In this document: positions 44,572 through 57,762 of the stretch, in pieces
Layout: each line of letters starts with the position of its first letter
Numbering within the stretch: position 1 is the first letter of the stretch
Source of the DNA: Chlorophyllum brunneum
Taxonomy: Eukaryota > Basidiomycota > Agaricomycetes > Agaricales > Agaricaceae
NCBI GenBank assembly: GCA_963576785.1
Contig: OY756139.1
Location: 3,348,001 to 3,412,000 of the forward strand
Direction of reading: 5' to 3'
DNA: 64,000 bases
Notes under the pieces: model-generated
What the model was told of the DNA's origin: nothing
Databases searched by the model: none
The model's input: only the letters and a program-made list of their open reading frames with translations
Program-made: the position numbers and the translations under genes

Positions 44572-45143
44572 TATTGAAGTTTCGGACATATTCTAGAAAT
44601 AGACTATGAAGTCATTATGATAATAATAGACTGATCCATTACTTTCCAGTAACTTCATTCCGTAGTAACTTCCTATGAGTTGCTCTGCATACGATGAGAG
44701 TCATAAGTACTTGATAGATTATTCTACATAGTACCAATGACTAGATACTACGTTCCGCAGTACTCCGCAGGCACTATGCCGCAGTTAAAGGGAGTCATAA
44801 GGAACAATCCATGCAATGCTAGTATTTTATGTAGTATGACTCATCTATGTTACAATATGTATATAAACCCCATGTAGCAGACCTAAGTTCTGCATCTTGT
44901 TCAATTGAACAACTTCTTCACAATTGCCTATCTCTTTGAGTACAACACCTCCATCGATCTAATCGACTTCGACCTCTACTTAATTGACGTTAACCGCTTC
45001 ATCAATAATATCTGTCTATCCAAATTACCTTACTACAGGTATCAGATAGAAGCTTATTATCTCAGTGAGTAGACCCTACGTTCTCTCCCACTGCGTTTAC
45101 TGCTGCCCCCAGCAAACAACTCGTTACGGTCGATTCCTCAACA
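44572..45143 (+). repeat. Copia 3' LTR
   Basis: 572 bp, TATTGAAGTTTC to TCCTCAACA, the partner of 37778-38349. The terminal TG has become TA. Confidence 0.9.
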
Positions 45144-45436
45144 GACTTGTCTATGCTCTCCTAGATGTAGCAGACATGTTCTGTATCTTGTTCAATTGAA
45201 CAACTTCTTCACAATTGCCTATATTCTCTAGTACAACCCAAATACTAATCTACTCAACTTTGATCTATACAACACTGAAACAGATCATTTCATAAACAAC
45301 CTCTGCCTATCTGAATTACCCTTCTACAGATACTTCTTAGAAGTATACTTTCTTGGTGAGTAGACTCTACATTCTCTCCCACTGCATTTACTGCTGCTAT
45401 CCACTGCAACAACTTGTTATGGTTGTTTCCTCAACA
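45144..45436 (+). repeat. Truncated LTR of a related copia
   Basis: From GATGTAGCAGACATG to TTTCCTCAACA this stretch resembles the last roughly 280 bp of the complete copia's LTR (GCATCTTGTTCAAT..., GAGTAGAC..., CTGCGTTTACTGCTGC...), but diverged. The younger copia therefore lies next to, or inserted into, an older relative's LTR. Confidence 0.7.
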
Positions 45437-45660
45437 ATTATGTAGTTATTGAGCATAGGGTTTGTACCCTCAGCATTAGTATATAAGAACCATGTATCTA
45501 GTAGTATTTCCTTGGTCTTTCAGACAATCTATACTTCTCTTATACACTCTACAGCCCAACAAGCTCTACTTCTACTTGAACTATCTCTCTGCTCTAGTAT
45601 CAACTTCTGTGAGTCCAAATTATACCACTGCATGAACAGTATCTATGCTCAGTAGTACCA
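45437..45660 (+). repeat. Further copia-like LTR scrap
   Basis: It contains TATATAAGAACCATGTAT and a downstream layout similar to the other copia LTRs here, but no clear ends. Low-confidence remnant. Confidence 0.35.
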
Positions 45661-48600
45661 TCATTCTCAACACCTGCCATTTGTCTTGGTCTATCCCATT
45701 GTACTTTCTCAGAAATACCCAAGGTCTTGGTGCTCTTAATTTTTTTATGGTATTCCAAAAGTAATAACTAATTTGCAGCAGTGTCATATAATAGATAATC
45801 AAGGGTGTCAAATATATTTATTAGTCTTTTTGCTGATCACTCCACCTCAAGGCTAACTCTTCACTTTAATGTGCCGTAACGCCTCATTTTACAACCCTTG
45901 ACTTTATTTTTATTTTTATTTCCATGAACCTACAACCGTGCATCTACTCTCTCTCTTAGTGCCGTCTGGTGCATCATTACAGTTCTTATGCCGCCACACT
46001 GTAGCACATGATAGAGGGGGATGAGATAAGAAAAAGATGGAGAAAGAACAACAGTCTCCCCGAAACACCTCTCTTCCTTTGTCTTCAAATCAAACCCCGA
46101 CAAAAAAACCCGTGCACCAATCCTTCTTCTCAAGGCGTCAGTCTGTCAGTTGATTCATTTATCTTTTTCCTGGACCCACCACATTACGTTTTTTTCATGC
46201 ACAAGGCATCCCCATGACGCCTCGGCTCAACAACCCTCAACAGTGTTTCATGTCGGCTGACCGATATACGTCACATACCGCCACACGGGGCATGAGATTT
46301 CGTGCCTCATATGAAGATATTTAAACCTCTTGGTTTGGGGAAGTTGATTCTTCACTTCCCTACTCCGAACTACAACTACTCACTACTCTGGACACTCGGT
46401 GATCTATATGACTCCGGTCTACTAGCTATGCTAGGGTGTTCCTATGTGATGTTACTTTCGACCTCGGTGGTCGAGCAAGAGTTCCTCACTTGAACGGTTC
46501 GTACTCTTTCATTGCTTCTCAATTTGCGCTGACGTAGGTGGACAGATGTTCGCTCTCGCGATACACGATAACTAGATAGAAGGACTCGCAGTCGGTGGTT
46601 CCATCTCCCGGCGTTGACCAAAGCGTACGTCGTCCCCGCCTTTCTTCCAAAGGCTGCACATTAATTACCCCCTTAAATAGTTACGAAGAATTGTGTCTTA
46701 CCCGGGACAACGTTCCTAAAATATCGCAAGCGGCGGCGACGTCTTTTTCTCTCCCATTTTATCTTATCACCATGATCCAAAAATTACGGACTTGGATGCT
46801 CCATTATGATAACCACCGATGCCACCGAGAAAATCTCCCATCTAGCACTCCTGTCGGATAACCGAAGGGGGTGCTATAGCAGGGCTGGTATAAACGACCG
46901 TATGTCCTTGTTCTTTCGCTTCATCAGTGTACTGACTAGACGAATAGGTATTATTTTGGTCGGCCAGCCCTTCGCCACTGACGGTTTTTTTGTTTTACAG
47001 CCTGCGAACTGTGGCCATCGTGAACGTAAGTCAACCTTCACACCGAATCCTACCCAGCACTGACATAAGAACCACAGTGTGATTGTTGAGGTGAGTCGCC
47101 TATTCGCGTCTCCCATGTGAGCGGTAGCTGCCTTGGTAGTTGGGGCGGCTGCAGCTCAATTAACCCTCTTGTTAACGTACGTTACCGGTCTTCTGTTTGA
47201 TTCTGCGGATGCTGACCAGAAGTTTAGGTGTGCCTCAAGACTGTGTGCTTCAAGATTCCACGTTTCAGGGATTATGGTGTGCCTCAAGATTTCGTGCTTC
47301 AGCGGTTACGGTGTGCTGCAAGACTCCGTGCTTCAAGGTTTACGGCGTGCCTCAAGATCTCTGCGTTCATCAAGATCTACTACCGGGTGCCTCAAGATCC
47401 CCGAATACAGTTATTGACGCAAGACAGGTAGCAGCAAAGGACAGTACGAACACGGCCCTGACTGCTGCTGCATGTCCTGAGTAACTAATATTTACGTTGC
47501 AAAATATTCTCGTACGTGACTCGTGCTGAAATACAACTCCCAACGCAGGTGTGACTTACAACGGAAAATAAACCATTAAATTCACCAGCGTTGACAAGGA
47601 CAAGTTCAGACGTGAAGGAAAATAATTATATCGTGCTTCCTCTGTTCGCTTGCGGGTCTACCACGGTATCCGTATACCCTATCAAGTAGGGCCACCAAAA
47701 AAAGACCTTATACCACCCGACCGCGGACTGCTGCAGCACGGCCTGAATATATAATTTGTATGTCGACTTTCCCTTTCCTCTCGCTCGATGAACCCATACT
47801 GATTCAATCGACAGGTGTGATTTTGTGTTCCTCAGGATTCAACATAGCCTTTTTTTACTCCAAGATATGCAGCGGCTGGGCTGGTCAAGCGGTCGCGGAC
47901 TGCTGTGGCATGCGAGGACTGTAGTCATTGTAAGTAATAACGCTCTTTTCGAATTCACCTGCAATTTTGAGCCGATAAACAACTCGTCATCTTAGGTGTG
48001 GTTTTTGTACGAGTGTTGAAGACTTCAAGAATCAAAACCCATAGTGTCGGTACGATTTTCACGTATGATCTCTTAAAATCCAAGTATTTCTCCACCTGAG
48101 ACGCCTGGGGTCCCCGTGTTCGATCGTTTCGCCTTTCACGTCGTCTATGGTACGACCATGATAAACTTTATCTTTACTTTCTAGACGTGAATATAATATA
48201 TTTTTTCAGAAGTTTGCGTGAATGTGGGATCTCTCTGTGCATGAGCACCAGTGTGACATGTACTTTCACGAAGAGCCTGAGCTTCAAGTGTCTGAAATTG
48301 AGATGGACCTGACAAGTTCAAGGACACGCTAGAAATCTCACTGCCCACCCAAAGTTTATATGACCTAGTATACATCAAAGCTATCGTTTTGCATATCACT
48401 GCGTTTTTCACCCCCAGCCTTTTGCCTGCTCTCTTAGTTTGTATCCCTCTCGGTTACTCGATCATTTCTTCAACGGCCCCGGCCATAGACTCACGGTCTA
48501 ATATATTGTGGCAGCAGCCTGCTCGTCATGATGGGATTTTGAACCCAACCCATATCTCCACGCCTAGGTTCCGGAACCAGTGTATGACAACAAGATAACA

Positions 48601-48713
48601 TATTCGACGTGTTTAGAACATGTACTAGATTCTATCAAGGCGCTCTCTAACTGGACTGTCCAACGTTCACAGAACACATATATACATCCACACAAAAAAA
48701 GAAAGAGCAATGC
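45661..48713. other. Gene-poor region, no gene recognised
   Basis: ORFs are all under 100 codons and show no domains. It holds a minisatellite (47228-47400). The last roughly 70 bp next to 48713 should be 3' UTR of the armadillo gene. No tRNA-like cloverleaf or known RNA was noticed. Confidence 0.4.
47228..47400 (+). repeat. Minisatellite, unit about 33-48 bp
   Basis: GTGTGCCTCAAGA recurs about five times with variants (GTGTGCTGCAAGA, GCGTGCCTCAAGA), each followed by a CGTGCTTCA-type half. Unit length varies. The 94-, 95- and 67-codon ORFs here in all three frames are by-products of the repeat. Confidence 0.65.
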
Positions 48714-51683
48714 TCAACAACTTCCTGTATACGCATCACCCCTCTCGAGCCAATCCAACGCTGCCCTCGCATTCTGCACAACATCTTTATCATCCTCCAT
48801 CGCCGTCCCATGCTGATGTGTTGCCGAATGTGGTTGATAAATCGCAGGAGCCGTATGGTGACTATGATGACTAGCACCATGATGATGATGTACATGTGGT
48901 GACGATGCCGACCATTGCCCACCAAACCCTGTGTAAGTATGACTTCCAGTAACACTTGCGCTCGCTCCCGGTCCCCAATTTCTTCCACCAGGTGTCGTAC
49001 TCACTCCAACACCACTACTTGGAGAGCTAATACTAACCGGAGACGAGACGGTAGCTGGAGACATTGCTGAACCGGACCATTCACAGATATGTCGGAGAGT
49101 CGAAATGATACCCGCGTCGATGATTGCTCGTCGACCTTTGGGGTTACGTGCAAGTTGGCGTATGAATGACGTTGCAGGTCTTTTGACATGAGTTTTTCCT
49201 TCAGCCAGGCACGTCCGGAGGTTAGTAAGAAGTTTGGGGTACGACGCGATTTGATTTTGCTGTTGTTCATTCCCATTGATCAAATTTGCAAGTAGATATG
49301 TTGCCTGAGAGGAGGTAAGTCGTTATTCCTTAACCGGTTGGTGAGAACTACCTGTAGTATGACATCGTCCGACGAGGATGTCAAGCCATTTGTGATATGT
49401 CCTATCAGTGCCTCCGCAGCGATGTTCTTGAAAATCATGTCGATGCCTTCAGGCGTCTCTGCCACGTTACGTAAAATATTAAACGTCTGCTCGTGGACAT
49501 CCACAGGGCTCTCTTGGAGATACCTAGCAGAACGCATGAATGTAGTGGCGATCGTATAAAGGGACCACGTACTTGTCCATTCGGTCCCACCCCAGTTGGC
49601 ACATCACGCTTCGTTTTGTTTCCGTAGTCGATTTTCGTAGTAAATTTTTGACCGCCCACAAGGCGTTCAGTTTGAGTGCTGGATCGCCGGTTTCTAGTAA
49701 GACTAACAGTCGATCCATAAGGCCTTGCTCAAGGTATATCTTCGATTCCTTCAGCACAAAATCCACATGAATAATAAATGAACGTGAACACGCACGGGTC
49801 GAAGTGGAGAGAAATCTATGACAATATTACACACAGCTGATAAGGCAGCATTCGTAACATTCGCGTCCTCCTCTCGTTTTTTGAAAATCGAAAATATGGA
49901 CAATCCTAGGCCGCTGTCCACGATGGTAGTTCTGAGTACTATGACCGCCCTGCTCAATGCTCGAACACACTGAGCAGCTGCATAGCGTACGCCAGTATGC
50001 AGGTGGAAGAGGCAGGAATGGATGATGGGGATGAAATGAAGTTCATCGGTTACCGTCCGCTGAATTTCGTTGTCGAACAAAGACATGGCAGCAATAGCAA
50101 CCAATGCAGACTGTGTATGTTAGCAGATGCTATCCAGTGATCAAAGGCCCGGCTGCTCACCTCACGCAAAAGAGATACACTTTCGGCTTCATCTTCGCCC
50201 CATTCTGTCTTGTTATCTCCTGAAGTGTTCTCCTGCACTATAGCCGCTAGTTTCTCTAGGCAACCCCGGTCGAATGCGGCCTCACACAGTTTAGAATCGT
50301 CAGTGATCAAGTAGTCTAGTGAGTCTTCAGCAACGGTGACTGAGAGGAAACAGCAATAATCGACATACAAAGGATGAAGCAGGCCTTCGTTCGACGAGAT
50401 GAATTCTCGGTCGATGGGGAAGAAATGATACTGTTGACGAAGTTTATGACCGCTCGTACACAGGATTCGTCAACTGGATGTGGACTATTGCTTGTACTTC
50501 CCCGAACAATATGTGTCGCACTGAGAAAGAGGAAATGAAGATGAGCAACCTCCAGTGCTGAATCAACTCACCATAGAGCAGCCGCAAGCTGTGTGTCGAT
50601 ATGTCGTGAGTTTATTAGGGGAATGATGATAGAAAGAAGAGGAGGGTCTATTTAATGCATTAGCACAGTAGGGTACGCTAGGCACAGTGTAACCCACGAT
50701 CACGATCCGGTCTCGCGAGCACCGTTGCGACAGCCGCATTATCCTTCGACAAAGCCGCTAACGCAAGGAGCGAGGCTTCCTGGAGCTACAAGGAATTAGC
50801 CACGAGAGATGATGTCCACAACGGGCCCACTTTACTATCACGATTACTGAGGAGAGCGGCCAAATGTCGGGCTAGCCAGCCTCCTTGTCGCGAGGGGGCA
50901 TTGGCATTGACGACTGATGTCTTCTCCCAGCCTCTCCGGGAGACCTTGGCCTCTCTGAGCCTATCCTCGTGCGGTAACCATTCAGATAGCATCTTACGGT
51001 GTTCTGGTGTCCGAACAGCGAAGGCAATAATTTGGGCTATTGACGTGCTGATGTGTGGGGATGAATCGGTAAGAAGGGGGAGATAGACGTCCAAGGATTC
51101 TACCTAATAGTCCAAATATCTAACCATGCGAAGAAGAGTTGGAAAGCTCAATACATACCTGGAAGAGATAATTCAAACCATCTTTTGTTCGGCCCTGAAT
51201 TTTAGACTTGGTCGCCTTCAATCCCCACTGGGATGGACCTGCGATATCCGCCATTGCCATGGTCAAGGACCTGAGACCACGAGCTATAGCTGACCGCAGA
51301 GTTACTGAGTCCGCCGGCTGAAGGTAGGATATGGCGACAAGGAATGCATGAGGTGCTTCGTGATCAAGCAGAGTTGACAGCGCCTCTTCTGAACCAGCCA
51401 GAGAAGCAATGACATGGGCAGCCTCCGTCCGTACAGTGTCATCCTGAGTGCGAAGCTGTGGACTGAGTGGGTCGTGGTATGCGGCGTGAGGGTGGGGTGG
51501 CTGTAGGGATGCAATCAAACTGTTTAGCAGGTAAGTATACAGTACGATTTCTCTCTGACAAGACTGTAATTACGTTTGGACCAGTAACGCATCTTGAGCA
51601 AGCTGTTTCTTCGCTGAAGGATTCCCTATTACTGAGTTCTTCATCTTCTTGAGGCTGGCGACGTTAACAGGGACGACGGTCAT
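48714..51683 (-). CDS. Armadillo-repeat protein, Vid28/Gid5 (ARMC8) type
   Basis: Vid28/ARMC8 is the armadillo scaffold of the GID/CTLH ubiquitin ligase that recognises substrates through Gid4 (in yeast, gluconeogenic enzymes). The start at 51683 reads LKKMKNSVIGNPSAKKQLAQ. First exons 51683-51574, 51519-51159 and from 51103 join in phase. Armadillo-like helices follow (RTEAAHVIASLAGSEEALST; HLAALLSNRDSK|LQEASLLALAALSKDN; GVRYAAAQCVRALSRAV; ALKLNALWAVKNLLRKS; VDVHEQTFNILRNVAETPEG). The C-terminal exon (to 48714) has RPATSFIRQLARNPKGRRAI and ends in a His-rich segment and VVQNARAALDWLERGD. The stop is TGA. There are about ten or more exons and not all borders were resolved. The family call rests on pattern memory; a generic armadillo protein is the alternative. 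Confidence 0.72.
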
Positions 51684-51859
51684 GATGGCGGAGCCAGAGT
51701 GCAGCTGTGATAATCATCTCAGGACGTCACTCGGCGTGGGAATTCTATCGGAGACTCGCAGTGAGGCTCGGAAAAAACGACGACATAACATAGAAACAAA
51801 TTGAAACATAGAGGACCCGGAACATAGGAGGCAGTAAACGACAGAAAATCCTTATGAGA

Positions 51860-53999
51860 CTAAATAACCTCGGCGTCCATGTAACCCTCCAGTAGGCTCG
51901 CTATGTCCTTTCCCTTTCTTGGGAGAAATTTGCACGGAAATGGTAGCGGATCACTAACACAAATTAGTGAACCGAATAATGTTCGTTGAGACCGATGCAC
52001 TTACGATGTGATAGATGCCTCCGCAAATTTTGCAAAAACCTCAATCGGTTTCCCATCAGCGTCAAGCGCCGGCACAGTATCAAACAAGGTCAAGATAGAC
52101 GAGGCTACGGTGTATACTAATGACAATGCTACCCGCGAACCGGGACATATTCTAACCAGAATAACCGTTAGTGGGAAGACTTCGTCGTCATGTAGCATTG
52201 CACCTGTGTAAGAGGTAAGAGTTCTGTATTTTTTGACTGCGTATTGGGAAGACTCACGACGCATTGGCCATGACGAAACACCCTTCAGGGATGTAGTAGC
52301 CATTATATACATCCTCACAGCTGGTCATGTGGGGCACTCCCAAAGGCACGATTGGGTTCCACCTAACACTAAGCACCCAAGCCATCCAGAATCGGGGGAT
52401 TGTGCATACCGCAAGACCTCTTTTATAACAGCGGAAAGGTATGAGAGATGTGATATATCCGACTACCCAGGAAGTTGGTCACCGACGACAGAATCAATTT
52501 CCTCCTGCGCCCGACGTTGAACACTGGGGTTCGTCAACATGGCAAGAACAAAGGTCATAAGTGTTGCAGTAGATGACTCCGAGGTGGCTGACACAAGTTA
52601 CTGTGAGCCCAATGCGATGGCTAGTCATGAGCAGATAAACCAGTTACCATTATATATGTGCAGCGGTTTGTTTGACAACCAGAGCGAGAAGTTCATTCTT
52701 CGATGCTTGTTGACCCATCTCTAGAGACTCTGTAAGAAAAGGCACTGACTCGTATTTGAGTCCCGTCAGCCTAGTCCCAGTATCAGAATGTCTTGTGGTA
52801 ATCGACATTTACCTGAATCAGTGCCTACCTTCATCTTTAAAGCCATTCCGTAAGGATCCTCCAACAACCGCAACAATCCTTCCCGTAACCCATATGCTTC
52901 TCTCTTGAACGTCACACCTGGTATCCATCCCGGGATGTATCTCAACCAAGGTATAATGTTGACGAGATATCTCCAGCAGAGGTGGCTTTAACCAGGGCAA
53001 CAAATGCCTGCTCGGCATCCTGAACTAATTGATCATGGAGTCGTTTCACCAGGAGCCCGTATGTAATATTAGTCGCAAACCCGCCAGTGCGGCTGACAAT
53101 AAGTGCGTGAGCGTATGGTTCCCCATGTCAATGCTCATAACTAACCTCTGTAAATGCTCCTGAAAATTCCCGGGATCCGCGCAAAGGTTTGGAAAGAGGG
53201 ATTTATGAACGAATTCTTCTCCTTTTTCTTGTACCCGACCCAAGTTCTGCAAAAAAATACTGTTGAAATACCCATCGATGTGATCCCCACTCGTTACCAT
53301 AGCGCATGGTCCCAAAGAAATGCTTGATATTAGCGTTAGCATTCAGAGTATATAAAATGGTTTATGATTTAATCATACACTTCTGTGAGCATCTGGAGTT
53401 ACACTCTATTGATAGCAGATAATTAGGAAGTCAATGCTCTAATCTACGCCGCTGGTAAAATACACTTGCCGATCTGAATATATGGCCGATAGAAGGTCTC
53501 TCGCCATATCAACATCATGGATAATGAGGATTTTTTGACCGAAGGCCTCGAGATACAAGATTTTTGTCCCTGAGATGTGGGCCCTATTGAACCACAAGTC
53601 CGTCCAACCAAAATGCTTTGTACCTACCAAGTCTTTCCCGAGGTTCTTGTAAAATATATGCGCATAGGTGAGTGGAATTGAAAATGCATTACCCACCACA
53701 GGCCATCGTCGAGGCCCAGGAGGAAAGGGAAGAGAACTCCCCCTCCGGTAACGATAGATAAAATGAACAACAACACACAAACACACAAAGAGAAGGTCGC
53801 GAATGTGGAAGTATGCCACCTGGGTTGGGGGGTCTGGGATACATTTCGATATTCTAAAAGCCACTTGATAGCGTGCAGACCGCACTATATACCCAAGACA
53901 GTCTGATGAATCTTGCCTCCAGAGGCAGGTTGTGATGAAATAGTGCATACTCAGAATCCCATGACGAAGCACATGCAGACCAACTGCCACTGACTCCAT
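51860..53999 (-). pseudogene. Cytochrome P450 pseudogene
   Basis: P450s are haem monooxygenases. N-terminal anchor and proline hinge are visible (LPFPPGPRRWPVVGNAFSIP, 53.7 kb), then KILYLEAFGQKILIIHDVDM. Damage is clear. The frame shifts at an A7 run (53251-53257, T7 on the sense strand) between FFGTMRYGNEW and NLGRVQEKGEEFV. One base is missing near 52965 before NIIPWLRYIPGWIPG. The stretch that should hold PERF and the first half of the haem-binding loop is deleted (DDEVFPLTVILV joins RICPGSRVAL near 52165). The C-terminus is still readable (PLPFPCKFLPRKG...TAG at 51860). It is a close tandem relative of the gene at 54563-56685. No ATG fits the homologous start. Confidence 0.8.
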
Positions 54000-54562
54000 C
54001 TAATTGGGAGGCGGGAAGGATTCTATGTCACAAATGATCAAGAGATTTCTACCAAAAGCTATCTTACATAAGAGGTATGGGTAGGTCACGCGTGATGATA
54101 TAGGGTTATTACTGTCGATTCACCACAACAGCCAGGAGAATGATCAGCCAACGATGGAAGGAACATATTAGGGGCCTTGGTCACCTGCGACGAGCACAAG
54201 GTTGGTCTTGTTTGAGTGTTTGCACATTTAGGAGCTTTGGGCGACAGGTTCTGTGCTAACCAGGTCAAGCGCAGAGGAGTGTGCTACACTGACCTTAGCA
54301 GTCTTCTCCCGACAACCCCCGGGGGAAAGGAATTGACCTAAAGATTCCACTTATATGACGAGAGAAGTGATTACCACTTGTAATGTCCCCTGTCGTTTCC
54401 CCAGCGTAAATCTTAATGATCCTAACTTCCATTCCGCGGCATCGGCCTCCACTGCCCCTCACGTATCATCCAACCGCACTTTATTCTCACATGATCTCGT
54501 GAAAATTGAACGAGAATGGCACTAAGTGATTGAGTGTCCATTCATGATTCATGAATTATACT
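54000..54562. other. Intergenic between the two P450 copies
   Basis: No coding potential. It should hold the 3' UTR of the right-hand P450. Confidence 0.5.
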
Positions 54563-56685
54563 TCATATAAAGTCATGTCCTAAATAACCCTTGAGCAAAC
54601 CCTCCACATTCCTATCCTTACGAGGCGTCAATTTGCATTGAAATCGTTCTGGTGTGCTGAAGATAACCACAAACGATGTTAGTGACATCTGCGGGGTATT
54701 TGAAAACAAGAGACCCACGATGTGACGGCGGTAGCCAGGAATTTAGGGGTAACCTTGATAGGATTCCCCTCAGCATCGAGGGCAGGTGATATATCGAATG
54801 CAGCTATAATGGAGACGCCAACGATGTACAACATTGCTAACCCAATGTGGGACCCAGGACAGGCTCTGACGCAAGTTAGGAGATATTAGCGAAGTCGTCC
54901 GTTCCGAGAACGAAATCTCCACACCTTCTACCAAAACCAAAGCTAGCATAGTCTTCTGGATCGGGAATGTCTTCATTGATCATACCGTCTTTGAAAAATC
55001 TCTCAGGAATAAACTCTTCAGGATTTGAGAAAACGGTCTCATCGTGTAGCATAGCACTAACAGGGATGAAAGTCATTTTGGGTTTCGGATGAGCCCAAGG
55101 GTACGGCATACTATGCATTGGCCATAACGACACAGTCTTCCGGGATATAGTATCCTTCATATTCGTCTTCCTCGGTGGTAAGATGGGGAACTCCGATAGG
55201 GATAATTGGGTTCCAACTGGATTGTGTCAGGCTTACACGTCATCTGAACTGAGATTACTTACCGTAAAATCTCCTTAATGACAGCAGACACATATGGTAG
55301 GTGTTCTTTGTCTGTGAAATCAGGAAGGCGATCGGAACCAACGACAGAATCTATTTCCTGCTGAGCTTTGCGTTGTACATCTGGATGCACAAGCATCGCG
55401 AGAATGAAGCTCATTATAGCAGTGACATCAGCTTCGAATGCGACTAAAAACGGAATCGGATCAGGAATGCGGGCTTGGGCGCCACGAATGAGAGCGCTTA
55501 CTGCTGAACACTTGAAGTCCAACTTCTTTGATGCAAAGCTTCTGGTGCTCATAATCAGGCCTATCGCTGTGCTGTCGTAAACTCTCTGCAACGAAGCACT
55601 CTGGAAGATTTCCACTGTCCTGTTGGGGACTGTAAGCCAGAGCGAGAGAGATACTAGAACCCATAACTTGCCATCCTTTTCAACGTTTCCTGAAATGGAC
55701 CTTCCATCAACTGTAAGAGTTGTCCCCGTATTTCACGCGCAATTTTCTTGAAACCAGTACCAGGCATCCAATCTGGAACGTACTGCAGTGAGGGTAAGAG
55801 GTTAACGAGGTATTTTCCAGGAGACGCTGTGCTATTTGCAGCCTCGAAGACCTCCTTTGACTGTCGAACCAAGGGGTCATTACATCGTTGTACAGGAAGG
55901 CCATAAGTCAAGGACAAGGTGACTCCTCCTACATAGCTGAAGAAGGCAGCTCACGACGAGAATCCGTACTATGTGATAAAGGGACTCACCTCTTCACGTG
56001 TTCATAGACGTCTTCAGGAGACTGGTAGATGTTGGGGAGGAGACCTTTCCGAACGAATTCTAGCCCTCTGCTCTGCACCCCATCGATGTTTTTAGGGGAG
56101 AAGTGTTGCTGAAATATCCGGCGATGATTCCTCCACCTCTCACCATAGGGCATGGTACCAAAGAGGCTTCTTATCCCTATACTGAAAATATTTCAGTCAA
56201 GTCTGCGATTTATAGGATTGCAAAGGAGGCGCACACGTCTGTGAGCATTTTCAACTGTGGCCTGGTGAACGTTCACGCGTTTGAGCCCCAAGTCAAGTTC
56301 GTTGAGGAGATGGACGCACCGACTCGAATAGATAGCCGATCGTTTGTCTAGGAGGTCTCTTGCTACCCGTATATCATTGATTATGAGGAGTTTGTGACCC
56401 AGAGCTTCAAGGTATATCATCTTCGTTCCTGACCCCTCACCCATGAATTTTTGAACCAACAATCGGCCATTTCCTCCACTACAACTACTCACCCATCTGT
56501 TCTCCCAGAGATTTGTAGAAGACGTGCGCATTCATACGTGGCATTGAAAGTGCGTTTCCGAGGATTGGTAAACGGTATGGGAGACTCGGAGGGTGGTTCC
56601 GTCCTTTCCAACGAGAACGATAGAGGAGATATGCCGTAGCACAGATGCAGAAATACAAGGCATTGCGAAAGTCGATGGTGCCCAT
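54563..56685 (-). CDS. Cytochrome P450 monooxygenase
   Basis: This is a microsomal P450. Start MGTIDFRNALYFCICATAYL gives the membrane anchor, followed by the hinge PPSLPYRLPILGNALSMP. Then come KMIYLEALGHKLLIINDIRV, SLFGTMPYGERWRNHRRIFQ (C-helix WxxxR), LSLTYGLPVQ, VNLLPSLQYVPDWMPGTGF, and the I-helix FEADVTAIMSFILAML. That helix lacks the usual AGxDT spacing but keeps a Thr. Then come the ExxR helix (VIKEILR), IPERFF, and a haem loop FGFGRR|ACPGSHIGLAM split by a 64-bp intron, with the Cys ligand present. The C-terminus STPERFQCKLTPRK... follows a further intron and ends TGA at 54563. About nine exons; middle borders are approximate. The class resembles fungal OrdA/CYP64-type enzymes; substrate unknown. 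Confidence 0.78.
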
Positions 56686-56920
56686 CGTAGAGAGAGGGCG
56701 TGTGTGTGTTGAACCCCTGTTAACTGATTACTGTAACGGCTCTAGAACTGTTCGTCACATCAATACTCCCACACCCGAACATCTACGTTTTCCAGATAAC
56801 ATCATCGAGGACCGTGCGAATATCATGTAGACTAGGCCGGAGGGAGAAAAAGACGACCTGCCCCGAGAAATTCAAAGGAAAGTTGGTGTGCTCTTATGCT
56901 CTTCCTCAAGAAACTGCGTA

Positions 56921-56938
56921 CAGTCGGACCTGTCATAA
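56921..56938 (+). repeat. Pogo-like terminal inverted repeat, left
   Basis: CAGTCGGACCTGTCATAA, directly after TA. Confidence 0.85.
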
Positions 56939-57276
56939 TCCATACCCGTGATAACCCATAACCTGTGATATCCCATAGCTTTGTCTGCCCACCAACTTGG
57001 TAGGCGGGGAAATGCATAGTATAACCCATAGGTCTCCCATAACCCATAACCCATGGCCCTCTGATGGTAAAACCCATAGATTGTACCCCTATATAAGACT
57101 ATATAAGACTAGTTCCAGTCAAGTACTTAGGTCGCCGGGAGGCGCATCATCCTGGTATGCTACTGGGTATGCTACCGAAGTGTGCTGGCCCCCCAAAAAT
57201 TAAACTGGTTCATGTTTTCACCTCAAAATTCTTCTGCCCATGGCTCTAAAGCACCTCAATATCCTTAAAAAACAGG

Positions 57277-57600
57277 ATGGATATCAACGCTCTTCTCAAC
57301 CCCGAAGGTAAATCGCAAATTATGACAGAAACGTCTGACAAAGAAATTTATCACGCGGTCATGGACGCAGTCAAGGCACGCGAGAACATCGAGATAAACG
57401 GAGGTGACGATGTCGACGATGAGGCTTTCATTGAGCCTCGGCCGACTCGTCGGGAGGTCCTCAAAGCTGTATCAACCATCGGAAAGTGCATTGACGACGC
57501 TGAATGCACTGTTAAGGTCATTCAACAGGCAGCTTCATCTGGACGAGACCCAGAGTATGAGGGACACTTATTTAACTGATTACTTCAACAGATCATAGAC
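57277..57600 (+). pseudogene. Pogo-type transposase C-terminal remnant
   Basis: The open frame from 57277 reads MDINALLNPEGKSQIMTETS, DKEIYHAVMDAVKARENIEI, then RPTRREVLKAVSTIGKCIDD. A frameshift near 57500 moves the rest to another frame (LLRSFNRQLHLDETQSMRDT, then TDYF). This layout is typical of the tail of fungal CENP-B/pogo-like transposases after the catalytic domain. The HTH and DDE parts are missing. Confidence 0.8.
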
Positions 57601-57762
57601 TTCCTTCGAAATAGCAACATATTCTAATAGGAACTCATAGATGTAATATTTTAATAATTTTTACGGATTTTTTGGATTTTTTCGAGCCTATTTTTAGTCA
57701 GCCTCTCAAAACCCATGACCTGTGATAACCCATAGCCTACACCGTCCACCAAGGGGTATGGG

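Larger units (their letters stand above)
37778..45143 (+). mobile_element. Ty1/copia retrotransposon, nearly complete
   Basis: This 7366-bp element has two 572-bp LTRs that differ at about 20 positions, nearly all transitions. It has a half-tRNA primer site, a single gag-pol frame (gag, protease, integrase, RT, RNase H, the copia order) broken by three TGAs, and a polypurine tract. The 5-bp flanks do not form an obvious duplication. LTR divergence makes it clearly older than the chromovirus. Confidence 0.93.

Noticed and set aside
47133..47484. Three overlapping ORFs of 94, 95 and 67 codons
   Set aside because: All are products of the same minisatellite repeat read in three frames.
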